A DNA stretch of 64,000 bases from Locusta migratoria (taxonomy: Eukaryota; Arthropoda; Insecta; Orthoptera; Acrididae): positions 785,149,390 through 785,213,389 of the forward strand of contig CM048745.1 in the NCBI GenBank assembly GCA_026315105.1, in the 5' to 3' direction. Numbering within the stretch: position 1 is the first letter of the stretch; every line of letters begins with the position of its first letter. Positions 33,004 through 45,136 of the stretch are shown in pieces. The translations under genes and the position numbers were made by a program. Below the pieces are notes generated by a model. That model saw only the letters and a program-made list of their open reading frames with translations, was not told the DNA's origin and searched no databases.

Positions 33004-33430
33004 TTATACGGGTTAAAATGCAAGAAATTGCCAGAGAACAGAAGATACAGGATTTCAAAGGAAGCCATGACTGAATTGCTGTCTCTAGCTCTGAAATATT
33101 TTTTAATGATATGCTTATTTCTCTCTGCTATTGCTGTTTGTGATAGTAATTAAAGTGTGCAAATTGCAAGGGAAGGGCAGCTTTATCCATCTTTTCTCCT
33201 CCCCCTCTCTGAAAATTAAATCCAAAGTGTAACTGCTAAGATAAATTGATAAGCTTCTTCAGTAAAGATTTATAATGAAGTTAATAATTCTATGCATATT
33301 ACCTGTAGGATGGAGTTAAATATTTTAGATAAAATGTGGTCATTTTCAATGACGTAGGCTGTTTTCTCTGGGAAATGTGTGCATGTCTGTGCGCACGCTA
33401 GCTACAGCTTTATATGATATATAAAAAAAT
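33004..33430. other. Intron sequence without recognisable features
   Basis: AT-rich and non-coding. Nothing assigned. Confidence 0.5.
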
Positions 33431-33535
33431 AGGTGAATACTCACCAGGCGAAAGAGCACAGGTGTGATAGTAGTGCGCGCGCACTGCCTGTGCCCCTTCG
33501 CGTGGTAAGTGTACTTCATCTATTTTTTACGTATG

Positions 33536-33540
<5 letters not shown>

Positions 33541-33595
<55 letters not shown>
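33541..33595 (+). repeat. (AC)n microsatellite
   Basis: About 27 perfect AC units, abutting the ribozyme-like core. Confidence 0.97.
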
Positions 33596-33596
<1 letters not shown>

Positions 33597-33597
<1 letters not shown>

Positions 33598-33631
33598 GCT
33601 AGCTTTCGCAGCCAAGCTGCTTCATCAGGCA
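33597..33631 (-). ncRNA. Hammerhead-ribozyme-like motif with intact core
   Basis: Minus strand: stem I strand UGC, CUGAUGA, extra A, hairpin GCAGC-UUG-GCUGC, GAAA, GCU, A (cleavage-site base), then GCA pairing back with UGC. All core bases C3-A9 and G12-A14 are canonical, and A15.1-U16.1 lies in the palindrome AGCU. Caveats are an extra A between A9 and stem II and a stem I of only 3 bp, so activity would probably need dimerisation through AGCU. Penelope-like elements are known to carry hammerhead motifs in their terminal repeats. Confidence 0.65.
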
Positions 33632-33796
33632 GAAGGGAAGGGGAGGGAAAAGGAAATGAGTTTTAAGGAAGGGGGTAAGGAGCCATTCCAATCCCGGGAC
33701 AGGAAAGACTTACCTTGGGGGGAAAAATGGAGGGTAAATAAATGCACATACACCCACACATTTACACAGACACAAGTACATATATATAAATATATA

Positions 33797-33814
33797 AATA
33801 AATAAATAAATAAA

Positions 33815-33845
<31 letters not shown>
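33797..33845 (+). repeat. (AAAT)n and (GA)n microsatellites
   Basis: Short AAAT tandem array followed directly by about 13 GA units. Confidence 0.93.
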
Positions 33846-33849
33846 TTGG

Positions 33850-34639
33850 TACACAATTTTACAAAGTGCTCTTCAGCCACAGAAAATTTACAGGACCAGC
33901 TAAATTGTATTGCTTGGCCTCAAGGGGATATTTCCATATGCTGGAAGAATCGGCAGCATTTTTCTTTGTTGGGCAGTTAATTTGTGTAAAAGTTCATTCA
34001 GAAATACTTCTAAGAAAGAAATATGCAAATAAATTTATATACTTATCTCAAGGGGAGATCAATGTTACATAGGAAAAGACCAACTTGTAACCAGCTGCAC
34101 CTCTTCACAATAGAATTATTGGGAATTTCTGTAGGAAATAGGTAAGCTGGGTTAATGTTGTATCATTAAGGAGAACCATAAGCCTGCCTGGATTACATAA
34201 TTCAGATACCAGAATGATTTCTTCTGCATGATTCAGTATGTGAATGAAACTTTAATAATTAAATTAATGTTCATTTTATTCTGTAGAAAATAAAATACCA
34301 GTTTTGTTGTTTACAAGGATTCTTGGTCTTTGTTATGCTTAAGTGCAGGAACAATCGGTCACTCAGTTACTTGCAGAACAATCGTAATATGAATAGAATC
34401 TTGGCACAGCTCATTAACTGAGAGTAAACATTGAATGACCTTTGCATTACAGGGAAGCAAACTAATTGAAGAAAGTTCTACAGCATTTAAATGCACTGAA
34501 CAGTTAATATTAGGCATATTCATTCTTTTGTTTCCGTGTAAAGATAAATGTCAAGTTTAAATTGGTCTTTCAGCCTTGGAGTATCACTTGTAATACTATT
34601 GCATTCATAAACATCTGTAATAAAACAATGTTGTTTCAG
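33850..34639. other. Intron sequence upstream of the second polo exon
   Basis: AT-rich and non-coding, ending in the acceptor TTGTTTCAG at 34631-34639. No repeat recognised. Confidence 0.5.
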
Positions 34640-34747
34640 GCTTGTTACCAAAGCAGTTGCCTACAACTTGTCTGACAACAGCTCCAAGATTTGATACTGT
34701 AAAAGCAGTACAAGCAAGACGACCTCTCCTTGAAGTTAATTCAGCTG
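34640..34747 (+). CDS. polo: Polo-like kinase exon: post-kinase segment with destruction-box-like motif
   Basis: 108 nt between AG (34638-34639) and GTGAGT (34748). It completes the Gly codon begun in the previous exon and reads LLPKQLPTTCLTTAPRF, then DTVKAVQA, then RRPLLEVNSA. In human PLK1 the same position reads LPITCLTIPPRF and is followed by the destruction box R-x-x-L-x-x-x-N. Here RRPLLEVN keeps that spacing exactly (Arg, Leu at +3, Asn at +7), so cyclosome-dependent turnover may be conserved (inference). It ends in phase 1, like the previous exon. The intron before it is about 26.7 kb and the one after about 10.4 kb. This assignment is firm because both junctions rejoin in frame with the neighbouring polo exons. 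Confidence 0.92.
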
Positions 34748-34991
34748 GTGAGTGTTAATTGTGTATTTTGTATACAGTTCAGTTATGAAGGTGGAAACCT
34801 AATGTTGTGTATTCAAGAATTTCCTGTGTTTCTCAAAAGTGAACCTACCCAATGGGTACAATTCGTTTTGGACTTCGAACATGCTGTAGTTAATCACAAA
34901 ATAACAGTTAATCACAGATTCCATACAGGTGTTAAGGTGCCATCAGAACAATCTGGCACACATACAGTAATGTAGACACACGTCTAGCTTA

Positions 34992-36165
34992 GGCCGGTAT
35001 TACACTATCAAATTCTTTGTCAAAGAATTGGACAAAGAAAAATTGGACGTAGTGTAATGGGAACATCGTCCAATATTTCATCCAATCTAGGCCTCGGCTT
35101 AGATTTGCTCAAAGAAATCGCTCGTCTTCTGTTTCCTGCAGTGAGAAATGTGACCGCTTGGAGTGCTAATAGTATACAGCTTCCTTGCCACTACAGCTGT
35201 TTTATTTGGAGGGTAAATGTCTGACATTACTTGGACATAATGTTCGTATTCGTAAACATGGATACTAGTGGAATGTTTGTGTAGTGTTTTCTAGCAACAA
35301 AAAAATTAAAAAAAAATCAGATGGGGCGTTGTATAACAGGTGACAAGGCCAATTCACACTGTCCGTCACGTCAATTCGCGTAGCCCAATACCCTGCGGCA
35401 AAAGTGAGGTTAAGTTACAGTCCGTGATGTAAAAGTCATTATATACTATCGGAACTGCAGAAGTAATACTCCTAATTCTTAATGCGGCCGAAGCAGATTT
35501 TAGAATGTATGATTTTGGTAACGTGGTGTGCTAAGTTCTGGGAAATGAAACCACTTTCAAAACATGGACATCTGTTTGCAAGCCAATATATGTACATATA
35601 AATACATCAGCCAATTTTTCTAAGGAAATAAATAGAGCCTATTTACTTTACCAGCAATGTTTCCCCCCTTACATTGTTAATAGCGTCATAAACAATTAAG
35701 ATTATCCTCTTTGTCAGTGCTCACATTTTCCATTGAAAACGTTATTAAATGAAACTTGCTTTATCAACTTAACAATCTTATTCATACGCTGTTTGAGTCA
35801 GCCGTTTTGTTACCCTATTGCAAACTGTAGCAGTGAACGGCCTGGCTGTTCTGCCGACAGCATAAAAAAGGAAAATCCTCCCGTCCCGTAACAAATTTTA
35901 TCTCGCTCTGACACCCACGGTTTCATCCAAGTGCGTTTCCTTTTTTTTCCCTCCTCTTATAAATGCAGACACAACACAACTGTAGTATAAACAATAGCTG
36001 AGCATTTCAACACCATTTTGAAGCAAATTTGACGAAATATTGGATGATAGTGTAATACCCCCTTTTGCGTTTCATCCAATTTCTTTGTCAAAAAATATGA
36101 CCAATATTTCATCCAATTTTTTCGTCCAATTCTTTGTCCAATAATTTGATAGTGTAATACCGGCC
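34992..36165. mobile_element. Harbinger-like non-autonomous DNA transposon
   Basis: Perfect terminal inverted repeats GGCCGGTATTACACTATCAA at both ends, flanked by TTA (34989-34991 and 36166-36168). A 3-bp TTA duplication with GG-starting TIRs fits PIF/Harbinger. Repeated motifs such as CAATATTTCATCCAAT and TTCTTTGTCCAA occur near both ends. At 1174 bp with no transposase-like ORF, it is presumably mobilised in trans. Confidence 0.9.
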
Positions 36166-36168
36166 TTA

Positions 36169-36800
36169 TTTCTGACAAATGTCTCTGGAATACCACTCTA
36201 TCATCGGTTATTGAATTCAGTATTAACAGTGCAATAAGTTTTGCTTATAGTCAAATACCAGAACGAAAACAAAATACTGCAAGATTTTGAAACTTGACTT
36301 TTTCAACAGTGTTGCCCAATTTAATGCACATCATAAACAAAACATCTCTGAAGCATTTTATGGATCTTATTGTTCTGTCAAAATTTTACAGATATTAAGC
36401 GTGGGTGTTTAATACCCTTAATGGCCATACAGCACATAATTTCATGGAAGAAATGTAACTTGTTTACCTGTTCTGACATGATCCTCATATTCATGCAGGC
36501 AGTCAACAAGCCATTATGGAATGTCTCCATATTAAGACACAAGTACTACGAACTGAAATTAAAATACAATGGACACTTGTAACTGCTCAACTGTTCACAT
36601 CATCACTAATCGAAAAATAGTAGCAACTTACCATAAAGTTCATTGCTGAAACGTGGGCATGTAGGTAGAATAATAAAATTGATGCAATGTAAAATATTGG
36701 CTTCAATTTTCATAAAGATCATAGGCACAAATTCACACACATTTCATGCACATTTTACCATCTATGGTCTCCCTAGATGCCTCACTGAATAGCTGTCACA
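36169..36800. other. Intron sequence without recognisable features
   Basis: AT-rich. Short ORFs here match nothing I recognise. Confidence 0.5.
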
Positions 36801-36804
36801 TTGT

Positions 36805-37215
36805 TTTTCTTCTGTTGGGAGACTGGTTTGGTGCAGCTCTCCACGCCTGTGTATCCAAAGTAAGCCTCATCATCTTATAACAGTGGCAATCGACATCCAT
36901 TTGCGTAAACTTACTTTGTCTCCCTATACTATTATTTCTCCACACACTTACCTCTGGGGCTAAATTGACAATGTTTTTGTCTCTTAAGGATGTCTCCTAA
37001 CCATCAATCCCTTCGTTCAATGTAGGTATGCCAGTAATTTTTATCCCCAATTCTGCTCAGTAACTACAATCTACCCACCCAATCTTCTGCCTTCATATTA
37101 AGCACCAGATTTCAAACCTTTATCATCATCTTGGCCGAACTATTTATTGTCCATGTTTCACTCCCATACAGTACTACACTTCACACAAATGCCTTCAGGA
37201 AAGTCCTAATTTCAG
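36805..37215 (-). mobile_element. Eroded RTE-like fragment
   Basis: Plus-strand blocks GAGACTGGTTTGGTGCAGCT and GTTTCACTCCCATACA parallel 31380-31400 and 31745-31760 of the RTE-like copy, so this is its 3-prime coding end on the minus strand. More diverged, with no open frame and unclear boundaries. Confidence 0.75.
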
Positions 37216-38440
37216 AGGCAATGTCATTTTACACAAAATCAATTAAGTTAATAGTGAGAATGTGCTCCAAATTTCCCGAATCAGAAACCATTAGCCTCCT
37301 GTTCAAAACTTTACATTCATGTAAACAACTTTTAATAGACATCTCTCAAGACTGACCATTTGACATTATTAAAACAATTTACAATATATTTGTGTTACAT
37401 GTATCATAAAGGATAACACATGATTAAAAATAAATAAATAAATAAATAAATAAAATCCTCTAAGGTTAGCTCATCATATTTCTTTCAGTTCTGTAATAGC
37501 TAGATTACAATTTATGCAATAACCCTGTCGAAAAGTATAATAAAGCATAAAAAATTATGGGAAGTTTGTAAATAAGGCATACTGGTCGTACTTCCATTGT
37601 TTTACTAGGTTCATGCATAACAATTTAACAATTTAGGCACATGGTACTCCAAAATTGACACACATTCGGGGGAGAAAAAAGAAAAAAGGGAAATATTTCT
37701 GACAAGCAATTAAAACTGCTCCATTCAGTTCCAATGTAACAACATACATGAAGTTCTTTACATATTTGTACAAAGCAGCAAACTATTCTACAAAATAAAT
37801 GATAAACAACTGAAATCTATGCGAGCAGAGCCACATTTCCGAAACAGTAATAGGGGCAGGGGGAGGGGGTTTGAGGATTCATTCTCACTGGTTGTGTCCA
37901 CTTGACTCGTGACAGGCTGTTACCAACATCTGCAGCTCGCAAAGAAGCTACAGTGACATTGTAAGTGCTTTTTATTACTGACAACTTAAATGCTTAAATA
38001 ATTAATAAAATGTACTGCCCCAAGCCCAAGTATATTGTCAGGTGAAACATAAAATCCATAAGTTGCCGAGGAGTAGGGATATTTCACCGTGAACAATTGT
38101 ATATAGTAACTTTACCTGGGAAATTGGAAAATTTTTTGTCCGAATAAACCGTATTTACCCGAATATAAGGTGACCCCTCTCCCTTTTTACTAATAGGCTC
38201 CTTAATCTTGCTAATCAAATATACAGAATTTTGACACTGGTATTTGGCTGTGAACAAAGATATGAATTTTTGAAAATAAGAGAAAAATTAACATTACAAC
38301 TGACATTATAGCTCTCACCTAATTAATGTGTAATATTGGCTGGATATAATCAGTTATTGCTGACATTAAGGTACCCAATTACTAACAAAACTGGAAACAT
38401 TACTTGAAAATTCATGTTCTGTAAATGATGGAGGCTAGAT
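37216..38440. other. Intron sequence without assigned elements
   Basis: AT-rich. A short (AAAT)n array sits near 37430-37453 and a G-rich patch near 37856-37868. Nothing else stands out. Confidence 0.5.
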
Positions 38441-38444
38441 AACA

Positions 38445-38640
38445 ACTCGCCCTAAAGCAGCTCGCTGAGCTGCTGACAGGCATGAAAGTAGATCACGTTC
38501 ACACAACATAAATTTTTGGCCATGGCCTTCGTCAGAAGACGACACACACATTCACACAATCACTCGGATAACTACACTAACAACCCTAATGTCTGTCTAA
38601 TATAGCACCACAAGCATCTAGACTGTGATTGAGGTGGGGA
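38445..38640 (-). mobile_element. Eroded solo 3-prime end of a Penelope-like element (GGCCATGGCC family)
   Basis: Contains, on the minus strand, CUGACGA-A-GGCCAUGGCC followed by an A-rich segment where GAAA-AGCU is expected (38508-38537). ACACACACATTCACACAATC-type flanks are shared with 54700-54790. Core partly lost (G12 to A). Confidence 0.55.
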
Positions 38641-38689
38641 GTGTAGGGTATTTCACCTGGCTCACTCATCTAATGCACCAGGTCAAGTA

Positions 38690-41600
38690 GTTGACATGGC
38701 TGGCTCTCCCAGGGACTTCAGTAGTTCACGGAATGTCGTCCATTCTAGGTGCCTTGTTTCGGCTTAGGTCTTACAGTGCTCCAATTCTTCTCTTCATATA
38801 GTATCTTCTTTTTCATCTGTATCTACTGCCTCTTCCCTTCCTACAGTATTGTTTCCAAGTTAATTTCCTTTGTAGAGCCCTGCTGTACCCTTAGGGGCTC
38901 CGCATTTCTTTGCCAAGTACGGGCATGGCAAACCCGGTGTCCTGAGCCATGGGCTGTGTCGCGCCCAAGCTACACCATAAGCTCTGTGCATGCTTAAATG
39001 ACCATCGTTTGCCGCAGCAGTGGAATGTTGTACGTTTGAGCCCGGGGATCTTGGCTTAATCGCCCGGGTCACGAGGACGGTACAAACCTCAAAAAAACCC
39101 AACCCTCAATCTCAAGGTGTGCTATGTGCCAAGGAGATGTGTGGCTGTTGAGGTTGAACAGTCGTTAGCAAGCAACCTCTGAGGAACCTGCCGCACCTCA
39201 GTTGTATAGTGTGTCTTTTATGTCCACTAAACCACAGTTCTGTCGAACATCTAGAAGACTAGTTTGGCAAAGTGGAGTCTTCCTCAAAGATGAAAAGTGG
39301 GGCTGTACTGATACAGACGGCGTCCCCAGCCCAATCGTGTGCACTAGTTGCCTGTGATAATCTGGGTGAGATCCCGGTGAGTCACTCCCCACAAGTCTTT
39401 GAACTTGGTCCAGACCGATGAAGAGTTGCGAGCAAACCTACAGCGTTGAGGTGTTCATTTCTTCTGTCGAGTGTACAGGGGACCTAAAGAAAACAGGGTT
39501 GCCACCGGTGCTTTTATCTTGGCCTTCAAAGGCGATACACTGCCTTAAAAGGTAAAGATATACTGGTGTGGTGTAAAGCCATATGTCCCTCCCCCTATGC
39601 GATTTTCCAGTGCTGGAAGTTCGGGTACATGTCGTCGCGATGTAGTTCAGCCCGAACTGCCGAACTGCAGGGAATGTGGGTGGCCATCACACCCGGACAC
39701 CCCATGTATCCCACTTTCCGTTTGTGTAAACTGTGGGCAACATCATCCGCCATGCTCGCTGACCTGTACTGTTAATCGGGAAAGGAAAATCATGGAAATA
39801 AAGACCCTTGACAGGCTCACTTTCTCTGAGGCACGTAAAAAGTATGAGCGGCTCCATCCTGTAAAGATGACATCTTTTGCCACAGTCACAACGGCGCCAG
39901 TTTCATTGCAATCGACAGTACCAGTGAACTCCATCTGTGGGCCCTACGGGCCAACAACCTTCTACTGCTCCCTCAATGGTTGGGGGACCATCTTCATCCA
40001 TGGCTTCCCCAAAACCTGTGGGAGCCATACCCACCCTACCATCAGGGACTGCAGTCCCCCCTCACTCCCCCCCCCCCCTCGGCCAGGGAAGCAAGTCTTC
40101 CTCGACCCTTCTCGCCCGGAAGGGGTCCATTGTGGCACCCCCCTCCTGAGGCTTTTCCAGGAGTGGATTGGAGGATCCCAGCCACAGGCTGCAGGATCCA
40201 CCTGCCCTCAGTAGACGGGTGTCCCGATGGACATTGGGACCAGAATCCACTTGCGAGAAGTCCTCCCAGCCCTTAAGACTGAAAGGGCAGCCAGAGGCTA
40301 AGAATCAAAAGCCTAAGAAGAAAGTCTCCTCGGTGACTTGAAAGTCAATTCCTACGTCATCTACCTCAGAAGATGAGGTGCAGATCTACGCGTCTGTCGA
40401 GGATCTGGCCCTCACTAAAACACTTGAGCCAATGGTCCTCGATAATGGACAATGCCTAGCAGACCGTAAATCTTTGGACTGACGATCTTCATTTTTACAT
40501 AATGGCTTTCAAGCAAGGAGTGAATCAAATTGTCCAATGGAATTGCGGAGGATTTTTCAACCGTTTAGCTGAGCTGCAGCAGTTGTGCTGATTCCCTGTG
40601 CTGTGTACGGCCCTGCAGGCTTTGTCTGGCTCATCTCGTATTTGTTTGTGATCCGCCAGCCACTGTTCCCTGCTCTATTTTAGCTTAGTTCAACACTTGG
40701 TCTCTCTCTTCCTGTCTTCAGTGGTGTTGAGAGTAAAAAGTTCATTGGCACTGTGTGCCCCCTTACGTGTCTCTTCTGAGTGCTTTATTTTATCTTTTTC
40801 TTACTTGGGTGTCTTGTCTTTGGTATGAACAGGGGTCTGGTAACCATGTAGTTTAGTCCACTTTAAACCCCAAAAGAGCAGCAGCCCTACTGTATACTCT
40901 TTCCAGCTTTCAGCTTTTGCACCTTTTCTGAGAACTAGCTTTCCATCAGGGTTTTTTTTCTTTACATTCATACAGCTTCTTCTGTGTCGAAATGTCTTTG
41001 CCTTTCCGGTAGGCAGTATCTATTCTTGTGCTATTCATACAATTTTATAAATATGTGCGTTGGGCTTCTAGCTAGTCCTGCTTAGCCATTTTGCACTTTC
41101 CTGTCAGTCTCATTTCTTAGTCGCCTGTACTCCATTTTACCTGTTCCATTTACTGCATTTTTATATTTCTACTTTCATCGATTAAATTAAGTATTTAGTG
41201 ATATTGAAGGATATTTGTAGGTCTTGCATTTCTACTTTTTATCCTCTGCTGCCTTCACTATTTCATCTCTGAATGTTCCCCATTCCTCTTCTACTTTTTA
41301 TTTCCTCCCATTTCTGTCAATTATTGCCAAAAGCTCCCTCTGAAATTCTCAAGAACTTCAGATTCCTTATATTTAGGTCCCATCTCCCTATATTCCTACC
41401 TCTACAGTTCTTTGTTTCATCCTACAGTTTATTACCAATAAGATACAGTCAGTGGTAACTGCCCCTGGATATGTGTTAGTTTTGAAACCTGCTTCAAAAA
41501 TCTCTTAACATATAAAAACCTATCTGCTACCTTCCATTGTCTGCTGGTCTCTTCCATGTATACAATATTCTTTCGTGAGTCTAGAACCAAGTGTTTGCCA

Positions 41601-42445
41601 CAGAAAATAACTTAATCATAACAAATTCTATCAGGTGACTTCCTCTCTTTCCTTTTCCCTAGTCGATATTCACCTTTTCTCCTATCTTTCCTATACTTAA
41701 TTCAAAATTCCAGACCCATCACATAGCAGTCTTCCTCTCCGTTAAGTCTCATCATCGGCAGAGCTAGTTGGTGTTGACTTTGTATCCATCTTTTGCTGCT
41801 CATAGTTTACCCACATTCCTATTTAGTCAGCAGACCTACTCCTGTAATACCGCCAACTGATTTTGTATGTGTAGACCTGTATTCAACTGATCAGAAAGCC
41901 TGTTGCTCTTTCCACCGAACTTCAATAATCCCCACTATATCTAACTTCAACCTATCCATTTTCCTTTTCAAATATCCTAACCTCCTTATTTAAGGAATCT
42001 GACATTCCACAGTCCAATCTGTAGAATGCAAGTGTTGTCTTTCCTGATGACCACATTCTCCTGTGTAGCCACTACCTGGTGATCGGAATGGACTATATTA
42101 CCTCAGGAATATTTTACCTGACAGGATGCCATCATATATTCATACAATAAAGCTGCATGTCCTTAAGAAAAGTAATATCTGTATTTTCCCCTTGCTTTCA
42201 GCTGTTCACAGTAACTGTGGCAGCCACATTAGCTGATGTTAAAAAGGCCATATCAATCATAAAGATTATTGCCCCTGTAACTTCTGAAAAGGCTGCTGCC
42301 CATCTTCAGGGACCAAGTTTTTCTGGCCTGTCCTCTGATACCCCTCCACTGTTGTTGCACCTACGGAGGGACTGTTTGTATCATTGAGGCATGCAAGCCA
42401 CTCCACCTCAACAGTGTCTCTGGTTAATCGTGGTGGGCAGGTAGA
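38690..42445 (-). mobile_element. RTE-like non-LTR copy interrupted by another retroelement
   Basis: 38690-38887 parallels 32760-32955 of the RTE-like copy. The sequence resumes at 40883 with the continuation (TACTCTTTCCAGCTTTCAGC) and runs to the element 5-prime region near 42445, which mirrors 8560-8925. Coding sequence is badly decayed, and no frame longer than about 75 codons survives. The break is explained by the insertion at 38888-40882. Confidence 0.8.
38888..40882 (+). mobile_element. Internally deleted I/Jockey-like non-LTR element nested in the RTE-like copy
   Basis: Flanked by a 12-bp duplication with one mismatch, AGCCCTGCTGTA (38876-38887) and AGCCCTACTGTA (40883-40894). The host RTE-like sequence continues across it. 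ORF1 remnants at about 39590-39900 encode zinc-knuckle pieces such as CRECGWPSHPDTPC and CVNCGQHHPPCSLTC. At 40502 an ATG opens MAFKQGVNQIVQWNCGGFF, the usual start of an ORF2 endonuclease, but after about 30 codons the sequence jumps to 3-prime UTR-like DNA. The 1995-bp copy therefore lacks nearly all of ORF2. A short C run near 40069 disrupts ORF1. Confidence 0.87.
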
Positions 42446-42605
42446 TAAGTGAAGAAACAAAAACATCAGAAAACAGTAGCATATGCCCAGGTTGCAGTGG
42501 ATGACAAATGAGTTGTTATAAATTGAATTCATATAGCAGAAAGATCAATGAGTAGTGCTGTCAAATGTAATCCCTGTGATGCATATTGGCCACCTTATGA
42601 GGAAC

Positions 42606-42608
<3 letters not shown>

Positions 42609-42670
<62 letters not shown>
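42609..42670 (+). repeat. (GT)n microsatellite
   Basis: 31 perfect GT units. Confidence 0.97.
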
Positions 42671-42672
<2 letters not shown>

Positions 42673-42784
42673 AATTATGTCAAACTGATGATTGTGTGGA
42701 AAATTCTATGATTTTCAACTACAAAGAATGATTAGTTACGTTATTATGCTGTATGATGGATTGTGTGATAAATGCCCTGGTAAA

Positions 42785-43071
42785 TAATGATGATGATATC
42801 ACATGGCTCATTGGTCTGGTGGAAGTCTTTCAATTAGATGCCATTAGAGCAACTTTGGTGGCCCAAGCTTACCCCAGTTATCCAACCGGGGAAAGGGGAC
42901 CTACAGCTTAACGTGGAATCCGAACCCCATATCATTTCTGATGATTCCTCACATCGTTGAGATCAGGCGTGGGTAAAAACGCAGACCAAAAAAAACATAG
43001 GTCTGGCCGGGTTTCGAACCACAACCCTTCGGTTTTCAGTAGGTCTGTACCCCAATTTCACTGGGCCCAAC
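42785..43071 (-). mobile_element. SINE-like element with 14-bp target duplication
   Basis: Perfect duplication AATGCCCTGGTAAA at 42771-42784 and 43072-43085. On the minus strand it contains a B-box-like GGTTCGAAACCC (43009-43020) and ends in a short (ATC)n tail. At 287 bp it has no ORF. A clear A box was not found, so a tRNA origin is likely but not certain. Confidence 0.85.
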
Positions 43072-43085
43072 AATGCCCTGGTAAA

Positions 43086-45136
43086 GATAAGATTCTTGAA
43101 TTGTTAAACAGATGTGAGGAGGAAATGCCTGACGTTACCATCAGTGGTACAACTGACATGCCAGAAATGAATGGTTAAATCTTGGGTACAGTACTTTATT
43201 TCTTTAACTGACGAACTGCAAAATCTCAAGTCACCACTATTTCCAAAATCCAAACAGTTTTTGATGGAAGAAGGAAAAAATACAGCTTCATGAAACTCCG
43301 TGTGTAATTCTTATTTTGCAGAAAACTTTACATTAATATGAGATAAGGTGTCACTTGGTCAATGACAAGGCAAGAGTGTATCTTTTTGTGCTTTACTTGG
43401 AAAATGAAGACAAAGTGTTAGGTTCTTCAGTTTGCATTCTAAATGACTAAAAGGACAAAACTAATGTTGTCATTGTATTTAAGAAGTATGCAATATGTTG
43501 TTCAAAGGTTGAAAAGCCAGTATACTCTTCAGATGGAAGTGGTCATGAATATAAGAACAAAAATAATTTTTCAAATTTGCTGCAGTGAAGTACATTCTTC
43601 GGTTGTAGGCCAAATGGCATTTCTTGCCAGAAGATGTAGTTTTTTCAAATAAAGTACACTTCGAACCAGATTACAAACCTGTATAACAATACAAGAAAGT
43701 CCACAAATTGCAGAAAATTTAGGTTGGTATTGTGAATAAAGGACTAAAATTTACGAGGTTACTGTGTCAGTAAAGTTAAATCTTTCTTAAGCGTTGAATG
43801 ACAGTGGCATGTGTGTATGATGAGCATTGGTGGCTTGCGGAGGTTGAAAGAATAAGTTTGAAAAACATTGATGCATTTTTACCAGCCTTCTGGGCCAGGA
43901 ACATCATTCAAGAAATGTACTAGTGACGAAGTTTGGATACCAATGAATAACATACTACTGGAACTTTCATTGCCTCAAGTTACCTCAGAAACTGGAATAT
44001 CTTGTTCTGTATCTCAGTAGCTGTCAAAAGAAGTGTTCTTAAGATTACCACCAGGATTAGAAATATCACATCTCAAGTGTTACTTTGAAATATCTACTTC
44101 TAAATCTATATATTTAAAAAAGTGTGTTTCAGTAATGTTTCCAGTTAGGTTTGTAATTTAGTACCTTAATGTCAATAATAGATTAGATCCAGGATGAATG
44201 TGCTTAAAACCCTTGTATGCAGGCCCTGTACCGTGTTGTTTGTCCTTGAATCGACAAGTTGTGTAGGAAGAGTTCGTACAGTGTTCAGAGAAAATGGATA
44301 CTCAACCTGACAATTTAACAGGGCCTTTCCTGCTATATCCAGGAACTGAGAATGGAATAAAGTGAACGCACCAGCGGAGTCGTTCTGTTCTTCCCTTCAT
44401 TGAAATATCTCATGGGGGGGGGGGGGGGGAGGAGGAGAATTTAGAGAGGTGTGTTCTAGTTTCGCCATTCCCTATAGCATTGCAGAATGTGAATGTGTTT
44501 ACAACCTTATAAAGAAAAATGGACCATAGTTCAGATCATCCATCTCCAATGAATCTTTGATCTCTATTTTGAAGATAGAGTTCTAGTTCTTATGACAAAA
44601 CATTTTATGAACCTGAGAAAGCCAAAACTTTGACTTTTAAATGTAACAAGCATGCTATTTGCAATGTTTTTTCATATCTGTGTTACCTTAAACAAGTTGT
44701 ATTTTGTGAAGCCTTTTTCAGATATCACAAAGCTACTTACCTTATCAGTAAGTAGTATTGTGTGAAACAGTATTAACCAAGTCTAAAGTGGATTTTTTCT
44801 TCATTGTTATGTTGACGTGTGTGTGATTGGCCCATGATGTAAGCCCACAATTGAATTGAATTATCATGTTAAAAGCATTTATTGTGTAGTACCCCAGAAG
44901 TATTATTTTTGTCAAGCCTTTATATGTCAAATTGTCACATTTTCTTCCTCGTGTGCAAGTTAAGTATAGTTTTTGAAACTGAAGAGTGTAGAAAATTGAT
45001 AGAACGTGTAAGTCTAGTTACAAAACATCGTCTAAGCAAGATAAATTTCTTTTTCTTGTCCTGTTGTAATTTTCAGTGTTTTTTGTACCACTTGTCCCTA
45101 TTAAGCAAGGTAATGTCTAAAATACTTTTTATGCAG
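43086..45136. other. Intron sequence upstream of the third polo exon
   Basis: AT-rich with no recognised element. A 16-nt G run lies at 44414-44429. It ends with acceptor TTTTATGCAG at 45127-45136. Confidence 0.5.

Larger units (their letters stand above)
33433..33745 (-). mobile_element. Solo 3-prime end of a Penelope-like element
   Basis: Shares the purine-rich block AGGCAGAAGGGAAGG, GGAAAAGGAAA and CATTCCAATCCCGGGACAGG with 54040-54120 and, in eroded form, 10895-11000. It carries an intact hammerhead-like core at 33597-33631 and a long (AC)n array immediately 3-prime of it on the element strand. No coding part remains. Confidence 0.7.

Noticed and set aside
33541..33595. CRISPR-like or satellite array
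   Set aside because: Simple dinucleotide repeat without spacers. The genome is eukaryotic.
34730..34975. 81-codon ORF overlapping the second polo exon
   Set aside because: It runs through the GTGAGT donor in a different frame from the exon. The exon frame joins its neighbours perfectly when spliced.
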